NCBI GenBank assembly: GCA_005408345.1
Contig: SEMN01000343.1
Span: 372,001-436,000 of the forward strand
Length of the DNA: 64,000 nt
Reading direction: 5' to 3'
DNA from: Macquaria australasica
Lineage: Eukaryota; Chordata; Actinopteri; Centrarchiformes; Percichthyidae
A model generated the notes under the pieces. It had not been told where the DNA came from, ran no database searches, and saw nothing but the letters and a program-made list of their open reading frames with translations. Position 1 is the first letter of the stretch, and every line of letters begins with the position of its first letter. Of this stretch, positions 55,447 to 64,000 are shown piece by piece. The position numbers and the translations under genes were made by a program.

Positions 55447-56257
55447 CAGTGATGAAAAGTAACTAAGTACATTTACTCAAGTACTGTACTTAAGTAGAAT
55501 TTTGAGGTACTATTTTTGTAATTTTGAGTATTTTATGCTACTTGATACTTCTACTTCACTACATTTCAGATGGAAACATTGTACTCCACTGCATTTATTT
55601 GACATATTTAGTTACAAGTTACTTTTCAGATAAAAATGTTGCATAGAAAACACACAAGTTTAAGAAATACAGTACATTGCGAAAGATTAAACCAGTGGTT
55701 CCAAATCTTTTTGGCTTGGAACCCCTTACAAAAACACAGTGTCTAGTTGTGGCTCTTTGTCATGTTTCAGATGTCTGTGAGTTGTTAGCAGTTCCACCAA
55801 AAAGAGATTTTCTTACTCCTATTTTTTCCAAAACAGGCAGAGATTAGAGAAAAATGAACCAAAATGTGCATATCAGAACTTTGTTTTTCCTTCTTTCCCC
55901 TCCCATTAATCATCTCACAACCCCTCAGATTTAATTTGTGACTCTTATAGGTAGTTTAGTCCAGCGGTTCCAAACCTCAGACCCCCCCTGTCTGTATATA
56001 AAGCAGTTAAAACTAGCTCTACCTCAACTAGCTACAATGGTAAAATGCTGCTTACACATTGATGCATCAGTATTAATAATGTAATTTATTATACCAGTCA
56101 CAGGAGCCAAAATTTGTAAACTTTCTTTTAATACTTTTAGTACATTTTGCTGATGATACTTCTGTACTTTTACTTACGTAGGATTTTGAATGCCGTATTT
56201 TTACATTGTTATATTGGTAATTTTACTTAAAGGATCTCAATACTTCCTCCACTACTG
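55447..56257. mobile_element. Non-autonomous hAT-type transposon, copy 2
   Basis: It starts CAGTGATGAAAAGTAACT and ends TACTTCCTCCACTACTG, forming inverted repeats. The flanks are GCTGCAGG (55439-55446) and GCTGCAGT (56258-56265), an 8-bp duplication with one difference. Subterminal TTTACTCAAGTACTG and ATTTTACTTAAAGGATC phrases match 18706-19245. It carries about 270 additional internal bases relative to that copy. Confidence 0.85.
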
Positions 56258-56265
56258 GCTGCAGT

Positions 56266-57400
56266 ATTTAACTGCACTTGATGTCAACCAGGACTATAAT
56301 CTTAAAGGGAATCCTTTCGTCTTCCTGCAGCAAGTCAACCTCTCATGAGATTTCAGAGCGAGACTTTCTGTTTCTGGTTAAACAAAAAGGATCTTACTCT
56401 TTAACAGTTTGACACATTATGGAAAGGATCCCTACAGAGACAGACACTTCAAATAACAGTCTAAGCCTGTCAGTGGAAAAAACAAGCACTTTTAGTGGAC
56501 AGACTTCCACAGGTGCAGTTGCCCACAAGGATTACGCTGCAGCCATTGCAGCCTGTGCGTGGATGCTGGCGGAGGCGACCTACTGGACCAGTTCCAAAAC
56601 TTTTAACTACCAGAGTTTCTCTTTAAAGTCCAACTGGAATTAAACTGCTTTTTTTTGTCTACTACAGCATACATATCAGCTCTGTAAATTGAGTTTTCTG
56701 TGTCCATCTTTGAGAAAAAATCAGAAACCAAAAGGGAGAAATTCATATTTTAGTGTTGCACTAACTTGACAGTTAGACAGAATACAGTTAGGCATCCGTC
56801 TACGTAGAAAGAGACCTTATTTTGATACAGCAAGTCAAATCTGGCACAAAGCAGTAATGTCAGCGTTCTATCACAGCGTCAATCAAACACAGATTCAACT
56901 CAGCTTTGAGGAAGTCTTACTTTTTGTAAATACATTTTATGACTTGTATCAGTGGTAATATATTACCACTTTTTGGATGAAAAAACTCTTGATCCAGAGC
57001 AAATTCATCAACAGCTACTAGCTTTAGGGTTTTAATCTTGTTTATTCCTAATCTTTTCTTTGACATAGGCATATCAAATCACCTCTTCCTATGGCACCAG
57101 AAGTTTCTTCCAGGGGATCTTTAGAGTTTCATCTAAATCTAATCAAATGTATGGTGATTTATCCTCTCTGCATTTATTTATATATTATTAATTCTATGAT
57201 TTCTGCCTTCTTTCTACGTAGTTGATCTCTCTCCTTTCCCTCCACACACTGCCTTCCTCTCTCATCTCTCACACACCTTTTTGTCTCGCTGTGTCTTCAA
57301 GAAGAGAGAATTCTCTCTTCTTGCAGATTCCCTCTTATCTGTCTTTCTCCTTCACTTTGGTCCATCATCTGTGAAGAATGTCGATCCACCACAAATTTTA
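56266..57400. other. Non-coding stretch with a perfect palindrome
   Basis: A 20-base perfect palindrome, AGTGGTAATATATTACCACT, lies at 56951-56970. The 74-codon frame at 56419-56643 has no recognisable domain. CTCTCTTCTTG/CAAGAAGAGAG near 57297-57325 is a small inverted repeat. Confidence 0.45.
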
Positions 57401-57401
57401 G

Positions 57402-57752
57402 GGAAAACGGCTCCAGCCATTTCTACACATAAGATCAAATACAAGGTGCACTGAGCTGCTGTAGCATTTATCTGATCCCTGATCAGTTCAACCACTGAAT
57501 GATCTGTGTGGGTGAGAGAGCATTGCTCTGCATAGGCGAGGGTGCATGAATGAATCGGATTTATGAACTGAGCAAGACAAACTTTTTGTCGTCTTTACGG
57601 CTCTAACTCACACTGCTCCCTCCCATACAGATCAATGCTCCCTCACATATCATTTAATGGTTGAACTGATCAGGGATCAGATAAATGCTACAGTCACTCG
57701 GTGCACCTTGTATTTGATTGTATGTGTAGAAATGGCTGGAGGCATTTTTCCT
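57402..57752. mobile_element. Foldback element with about 120-bp inverted arms
   Basis: The left arm, from GGAAAACGGCTCCAGCC through TTCTACACATAAGATCAAAT, ACAAGGTGCAC and GCATTTATCTGATCCCTGAT, is repeated inverted in the right arm that ends CTGGAGGCATTTTTCC at 57752. About 100 bases separate the arms. No coding sequence. The unit would fold into one long hairpin. No target duplication could be assigned. Confidence 0.8.
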
Positions 57753-58860
57753 TGTTTCAGTGTAATTTTAGTTTAACTTTAGCTTCTGTTATCGCAAGGA
57801 CAGACGAGACAGACCATGGGTGTATAAAGAAAATCAGACAATGGGAGTCACCTGATGCCTGAAACTCTGGCTCCGGATGACTAGCATAAATATCCTACTT
57901 TGCATTCATTGCTAAGTAGTAAGTTACATTTTCCATTATTTTAATACTTTTATAAAGTGAAGAATGGCAGAGTCACAGAAGAACATGACAGTGAAGGTGT
58001 CAAACAATTTTGAGGTCAACATCCCAGGCGTTTGCAAACATTATGGACGAGCATGCACACGCTGCTTCCTTGTCTGAGATATTAAACACAATGGCATTTT
58101 AAAATGCTTTTAGATATTAGAACATCTACAGCCTAAACAACAGAAACTAACCGCAGTCCTGACACAAATGATGGAAGTGGAGAGGAGAGCGGGCATGCTG
58201 GAGGATCAGAAAGTTCAAGTCCAGCTAAAGTAGAATCCTAATACTATTTTTACAATGTCCGCCTCTCTGTCCCTCTCTTCAGCCACATCTCCACTTTACC
58301 AGGCCCCTTCAGCATTATTCTTTTAGACTTTTCTCCCTTTGACGTTTTTTTGAGATGGAGATGCAAGAGGGCTCTTCATGAGTGCAGGATGAAAATTTGC
58401 CATGCTCCATCCTACAGTGCTGAGGATTGACACAGCTTGTGAGTAATGAACTTTATTCAAAGACCCTAAGAAACTCCTTTCCATCCACTTGCGACCATTT
58501 TTGCAGAGGGATTATGTGAGCCACCCTTATTCATTTTTTGCTTTTTCCTTTTCTTATAATAATAACTAAAACAGAGGACTGGTGATATAGTTTTGTTTGT
58601 GGATCGGTGTGTGCCTGAAGAGAGACATGCTAGAGCACATCCTCAGCTGCCCATGGTGCCACAATCAAGTCCTGACGGCCATAGCGGATCAGCCACTGCA
58701 AGTGCCTCCGCCCAGCAAAGAAGACCATCACTTTCAACAGGGCTGGGGAGAAGCCAACACCAGCTACTAAGACAGGGCTCCAGACTGCGACCATTTAGGC
58801 GCATTGTTCGACAGTGCAACTAAACTAGGACCACCTGTTTTGCAAATATGCCCCCCATTT
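57753..58860. other. Non-coding stretch, one unassigned ORF
   Basis: The 76-codon frame at 58593-58823 is Ser/Gln/Arg-rich and ends GSRLRPFRRIVRQCN. It is somewhat GC-richer than its flanks. I know no family for it and see no splice context. It could be a decayed exon. Confidence 0.3.
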
Positions 58861-58866
58861 TTCTTT

Positions 58867-58939
58867 TTTTGTTTGTTTGTTTGTTTGTTTTAAATCATCA
58901 TCTTATGACATGTGAAACACTAGGAGGAAGCAAGAATTG

Positions 58940-58980
<41 letters not shown>
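58867..58980 (+). repeat. Microsatellites (TTTG)n and (GT)n(GA)n
   Basis: Five to six TTTG units lie near 58867-58890, and GT x 12 passing into GA x 8 lies at about 58941-58980. Confidence 0.9.
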
Positions 58981-58981
<1 letters not shown>

Positions 58982-59074
58982 TCTACCTGTGTCCAGTCCA
59001 TAAGTGTTCTTGCTCTTGCTTTGCCCTTTGGTGACAATGAAATGAACTATCAATTAATATTTCAAAAGAAAAGA

Positions 59075-60190
59075 TCATTCAGGCCCTCCTGTGCTGCTAG
59101 AGTCCCAAATTTCTGATGAGGACAATTCAGACGAGGAATCGGCAGGTGATATAGTCAACTGTATATAACTATCACTACTTGAGAAGGCCTGAACACAGAG
59201 GTAGGTGGTGGAGAGCTGTGAGAGAAGAGGAAGAGTGTCCTTTTTACCCCATCCCCAGAGGGCAGGGTCATCTGAGGTAGGGACAGGAGGGAGGCCTCTG
59301 TAGACTGACACTTCACTCTCGATCTTTTCATGGATGGTTAGTGCAGTGTTTTGCTGCAGAATGAGGCTCCTCCTCAGCTCTCAGCCTCCTTCTGTGAAGA
59401 GTTCTTCTAGTGCAGAGACTCTGGGTTCCTTGGAAATGGGAAACTGAAATATACAATTTACCATAATATATAATTAAACAATAACTTCAGAGTAAGGGTA
59501 TATCTTGTCACTCATGTATTAGAGAAAAAACAGCCAGCTTTATATGAATTGGGATTATGACGTGTTTGTTTTATTTGCACCTGGTGTTGTTTTTCTCTAT
59601 AATGGTGGCCACAAACTGTGAATCTTCCTCTTGAATTCTGTAGTGGTCCTCCAGCTTTTGAAGGATTTTTTTTGTCCTGGATGTCACTTCCAGCAAGTCC
59701 TCATATCCAGGACAATGGAATGGTCAAGGCAGACAACATATAAAGGACACACCAAAATCAATTTAAATCTATTTGGTCCTGTCTGAATGATACTGAAACA
59801 ATGAGGCACAGTTTCTTAATCTTACCCAGGAAATGCTGCTTCTCCTGGAACACGGTCTTCATGATGGATTATCTCTTCATCCACACAATGGCATCCCAGA
59901 TCCTTGCTTTTTACTTGGATATGGTTTGGATGGTATAGACCTTTTGTGCTCCAAGGTTGAGAGTATGCGCGAAGCATCCAAGCTCTATGATTTGGAGATG
60001 TTGTACAGCCAAGAACTTCTCTTATCTCCTCAGCCACAACAGGACCACTCAGAGACTCATACACTGCCTGGGTCTTTAGGACTTTCTGTCTCAGTTGGCC
60101 TTCATTTACATAGTGGAGTGTGACTGTGGTATAGTGATCCTGTGTGATACTTGTCCACCCATCACTGGTTATGGCTATTTGTTCAAGCTT
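59075..60190 (-). pseudogene. hAT (ZBED-type) transposase, decayed
   Basis: Pieces on the minus strand follow a hAT transposase. At 60000-60190 is ITSDGWTSITQDHYTTVTLH followed by YVNEGQLRQKVLKTQAVYES and GPVVAEEI. The Asp in TSDGWTS is the first residue of the DDE triad in this family. At about 59825-59880 a piece runs up to EKQHFLG, followed by a GTAAG. At about 59590-59690 is LQKLEDHYRIQEEDSQFV. At 59075-59311 is the dimerisation region: YRGLPPVPTSDDPALW, then LPLLSQLSTTYLCVQAFS. Stops and deletions between the pieces, including the loss of the middle DDE part, show it is dead. ZBED-type hATs are common in fish. Confidence 0.8.
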
Positions 60191-61511
60191 AGGCTACCTT
60201 GCAATTTTCAGTGCCTTATTTCACTCATCCATCTCTTCCATAGAACACCCTCTCTTCCCAGTTGCAGTGCACATTTTATATGGCTTGTATGGTTAAAAGA
60301 AGGCAATGCTGAGAGACAATCTCACATTGAAAGCATTGTGTTTTGCCATAATTATCAACAGCTATAACAAAATCTGAAACGGTAGATGTAATGCTCAACC
60401 CTGCTGACAAACAACATCCACAATCTAAATTACAACATCAAGTGTGTGTGTGTGTGTGTGTGTGTGTTGTCTCTATACCAGTGCAGCTGTTGCTGCTGAA
60501 CTTATCTTATCATTATACCCTGGGCTTGTAACTGTGAACGGAGGACTCGGAGCCAATCTGAACATTTCTCCCAACCAGATCCATAATCATGTTGTCCAGT
60601 TTGGCATCTGTTATGTCTGAGTATGAAGCAGAGCGAGATAGACCACAATTTCTGAAAGAACAACATCAGCAGTATAAGAAATGTTTGTTAAATGAAAATT
60701 TACATCATCTTCGCATACCACAACAATATGGAAGCTATATTTCAGCTGGCAATGAAGGAAAATACACAAGCCTTTTCTTCACAATGATAAGTAGCACAAT
60801 ATGGCTGAACTGAATTTGATGATCAAGCTGATCAAGTGACTAGCTTTTCAGACAACTAAGATTAATGTGAAAAAGTCAGAAAATAATTCAGTTTCTTTGT
60901 TTTTATCTGGGATGTGTCATTTATCTTGCGGAATGACTAAAATGTGAGGAAAACAATTGCATAGCTGTAGTGATTCAGTCAGCAAATCACAAAACAAACT
61001 GTGACCATTAGCAGATCAGAAGGCTCCTTTATCCAAGGACTTCACCCGCCGACAATAAGAAGGCCAGCTGTGCACGTCTGATTGCATACTGGGGTGGACC
61101 TCGAGCTCCAGTCCAAGTCAAAGGAGCCTCATATCCGGAACTGAAACAACGAAAGACAGTGTATTTCTGTAGTTTCTGTTTTAAAGAAGAAAAACACAAG
61201 ACTAAAACACAGTCTTACAGTTGCGGGCCACCTGCTGCCCCCGTCTTAAATGCTTCTGGGCTGCATTCACACTTCATACTGTAAATGGGGTATAAAATGT
61301 CTTATGAAAACTTATTATTAAAACTTATGTCTATCACAAAAAAACATAGGTATATAGATATCAACAGTGAGAGATATGTGGATTTTTGGCAATATAGAGT
61401 AGTGTATATGATATGATGTGAAACGGAATCATGTTTACATTAGAGAAGGCCTAATAGTGTAACTAATTTGTTGATAATATTATACATAATTATTGATTAA
61501 TTGATTAGTGG
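60191..61511. other. Non-coding stretch with a GT microsatellite
   Basis: A run of about 13 GT units lies near 60440-60466. I found no N-terminal BED zinc finger for the hAT pseudogene here. The 90-codon (60095-60367) and 74-codon (60589-60813) plus-strand frames are not recognised. Confidence 0.4.
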
Positions 61512-61521
61512 ATTGAAAGAA

Positions 61522-61833
61522 TGTATTGTGCTGCTATGTTGTATTGTGCTACTGTATGTTCTCTTTCCTCCTGCTCTCTCTCCCCCCCTCCCCCCCTCCC
61601 CCTTCAACCCAACCAGTCGAGGCAGATGACCGCCCACCCAGAGCCTGGTTCTGCTCAAGGTTTCTACCTGTTAAAAGGGAGTTTTTCCTTGCCACTGTCG
61701 CATAGTGCTGCTCATGATGGAAATTGTTGGGTCTCTGTAAATATAAAGAGTCGGTCTAGACTTGCTCTATTTGAAAAAGTACCTTGAGATAAATTTGTTA
61801 TGATATGGCGCTATATAAATAAAACTGAATTGA
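61522..61833 (+). mobile_element. ATTGA-tailed LINE fragment with 10-bp target duplication
   Basis: The 3' untranslated region matches 52040-52340 (CT-rich tract, TCGAGGCAGATGACCGCCC, GGGTCTCTGTAAATATAAAG, GGCGCTATATAAATAAAACT). ATTGAAAGAA occurs at 61512-61521 and, merged with the tail, at 61834-61843. Confidence 0.85.
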
Positions 61834-62164
61834 ATTGAAAGAAAATGAATCAGAAACTATTTGAACAATTAATTAACAATTTGAGTCACCTCTTAGGCAA
61901 AAATATCAAAGCAATGTCAAATCATTGTTTCCAGCTTCTCCAATGTGAATATCTGCTGCCTATCTTTGTCTTGTATTAATCTTTGGGTTTTGGACTGATG
62001 GTTGGACAAAATGACACATTTAAAGACGTCACCTTGTGCTCTGTGACATTGTGATTGCTATTTTTCACCATTTTCTGACATCAATTAATCAACCATGTCA
62101 ATCAAGAAAATAATTCGATTAATGTATAATGAAAATAATTATTGTTTGCAGCTCTATTTAACAG

Positions 62165-62349
62165 TTAAATATTTGCTCCACTTCAATAACTACAACAGTA
62201 AAATCCATCTTACACATTAATGCATGAGTAATAATAAAACAATATATGACAGTGTAACAGTCACAGGGGGAGTATTTTTACTTTTGATACTAAGTACATT
62301 TTATGTAATTTTACTTAAGTAAAGGATCTAAATACCTTCTGCACCACGG
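62165..62349. mobile_element. Non-autonomous hAT-type fragment, right half
   Basis: It matches the right part of 55447-56257: CTTACACATTAATGCAT.AGTA, TTTTGATACTAAGTACATTTT, TTTTACTTAAGTAAAGGATC and CTTCTGCACCACGG. The left half is missing. Confidence 0.65.
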
Positions 62350-63179
62350 ACTATTTCACTTAATGCTATTAGTTTGATTTATAGTATTGGAATTTCTAAG
62401 CACAGAGTCACATGTCTGTGTTATGAGCCATTGAAGAATAGCAACTCTATGCTAACACAATAAATTGGAGCCAATTTTATAGAAGCTGTCTCTCCTTAAC
62501 TCTCTAATTCTATAGTTCCACAAATTACAATGTCCACAATGTCAAAAAAGTTTTCTTGCTAAAACAAGTTCAACATATACACTTTTTTAGATGTGGAGAA
62601 GTCATCATGCAAACAGTCATCTATGGACAACTAGCCAGTCTTCACAATATACTGGCATTACGTTATGTCAACATCTTGCTCCTGGAAGCGCCTCTGAATA
62701 TATCCCTCCTTCATTGTATGTTCTAAACTTCACATTTTACAGCTGTCTTTTAGCACCAGAGTTGACCTTCAAAGGCACAGCCTCTGAGGTGATAGGTAGT
62801 CTTTCTAATCCCAAACTGACCTTTTCATTACTTCCTCCACACTGAGCACAGCCACCTCGATGGTTCGTGAGGGTGGCACACTGAAACACTCAACCTCCAT
62901 GATTGTTGGCAACCTTTCAACCTCCTGACATTCCCCACAGGTCTCACAACATGGTCCGAGGAGAACAGCTCAGGCTGAGAGCAGGCTGACCTGGAAGATG
63001 TTTCACAAGGACCTAAGGTACTGGACAACTCTGCACCTGCGATTTTACAATACCAAAGTGCCAATGAGAAGCAGTGTGCTGTTTATATGATGAGAAGAAA
63101 AATAAAGGTGTGGAGGTCAGTGCTTAATGGGGGGTAGGAATCTTGAATGGTAGCCATTAAAGTCGTATTTAATTATTTT
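62350..63179. other. Non-coding stretch, no gene seen
   Basis: Frames at 62591-62845 (84 codons, plus) and 62828-63064 (78 codons, minus) show no recognisable domain. Confidence 0.35.
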
Positions 63180-63640
63180 GTGTGAGTTTAGTCTCAATCC
63201 ACAACTGTTGGATGGATTGTCATGAAACTTAGACATTCAAGGTTCCCAAAAAATAAATCCTATTGAGTTTCCTCTTATCGACGGGTCAGAGTTTTCACTT
63301 ATTCAGTGAAATATCTCAACATCTACCAGATGGATTGGCACAACATTTTGGTACGGATGAACTGAAATAACTTTGGCGATTCTCTGACTTTTCAGAGCCA
63401 TCATCAGGTCAACATTTTCATTTGTGGGTTTTGACCAAATACCTGCAGAACTAATGACATTCCCATCAGTCTCAGCTGTACTTTATGTTTACTGCTAGCA
63501 AATGTTAGCATGCTAACACTAAGATGAACATGGTATTATACCTGCTAAACATCATCGTGTTAACATTGTCATTGTGGGTATGTCAGCATGCTGATGTTAG
63601 CATTTAGCTCAAACTGACTAGACAGTAGCCCAGATCAGAC
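63180..63640 (-). repeat. Abundant unclassified dispersed repeat, copy D
   Basis: Inverted relative to copies A and B. It has TTGGATGGATTGTCATGAAA, GTGAAATATCTCAACATCTA, TTTTGACCAAATACCTGCAG, AGCATGCTAACACTAAGATG and ATGCTGATGTTAGCATTTAG. It is the most complete copy in the window. Confidence 0.7.
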
Positions 63641-64000
63641 TAAAGATTCGCAACGAGACAAACTGAAATTTGCAACTACTTGCAATATGCTGGTCTGCAA
63701 CGTTCTGAAACCTGCCAGTCTACACCAATGCTTTAAATGAGACAGTGTATTGTTTCCATAGCAGCAACTCTGTATGTCTGTTGTAACTGCTGGCTTTTGA
63801 GGCTTTTTTTGTAGCTGGATGTAATTTGTAGCATCTGAAAATATGAACGAGGATGGTGATAGTGAGTTACTTGCTACAGTTGCATTTCTAGTATTGACAA
63901 AAAAGGCTGAGTCATAGGAGATGCCATCAGCTGGCTTGAGTTGAGCTGAGACAGACCAGTTCACACTGCTGCAACTTTTCCCTGCAACTTTCTAAAACGG
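63641..64000. other. Window end, no gene seen
   Basis: The 109-codon minus-strand frame at 63635-63964 is not recognised and may continue a repeat. Confidence 0.35.

Overview
The window looks like intergenic DNA of a ray-finned fish, probably a percomorph teleost. It is AT-rich, with no complete host protein-coding gene that I can recognise, and it is crowded with transposon families typical of fish. These include CR1/L2/Rex1-group LINEs with short tandem-repeat tails, an L1-clade LINE, tRNA-derived SINEs, hAT MITEs with 8-bp target duplications, and solo LTRs with 4-bp duplications. Gene-like material is either transposon-derived and broken, or exists as isolated exons.

Layout. 1-12.5 kb: sparse repeats, a 470-bp hAT MITE nested in an older repeat, and a SINE with an 11-bp target duplication. 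12.5-14.5 kb: decayed L1-clade LINE. 15.0-16.4 kb: solo LTR (minus). 18.7-19.2 kb: non-autonomous hAT. 20.2-21.4 kb: a strong G-quadruplex tract beside a truncated LINE. 29.1-30.5 kb: LINE with a readable reverse transcriptase. 31.5-32.2 kb: CA/CAA microsatellite and a SINE with both Pol III boxes. 33.2-33.4 kb: TATA box followed by a candidate first exon with a consensus splice donor. 36.0-37.7 kb: promoter-like region and a broken zinc-finger/transposon-type gene.

37.77-42.63 kb is the most unusual part. It is an approximately 4.9-kb unit bounded by inverted, GC-rich arms; the arms carry a 62-bp minisatellite, and the left arm holds a 555-base assembly gap. Between the arms the minus strand carries four small exons with consensus splice sites, and their reading phases join perfectly (ATG in exon 1, phases 2, 0 and 2). 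I do not recognise the product. The architecture recalls Foldback/Galileo-like elements, whose arms are also built of tandem repeats, but no target duplication was found.

43.0-44.6 kb: a second solo LTR of the same family as the one at 15 kb, inverted relative to it and itself hit by LINE fragments. 45.9-46.7 and 59.1-60.2 kb: transposase pseudogenes, the latter clearly hAT/ZBED type. 49.0-50.0 kb: a LINE with an internal microhomology deletion. 51.56-52.46 kb: a LINE sitting at the C-terminal end of a Hox9-like homeobox fragment that keeps helices 2 and 3 intact. The rest, to 64 kb, holds hAT derivatives, a long foldback element at 57.4 kb and LINE tails.

Nothing here forms an operon or pathway. 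The interplay is between nested mobile elements and a few stranded exons.
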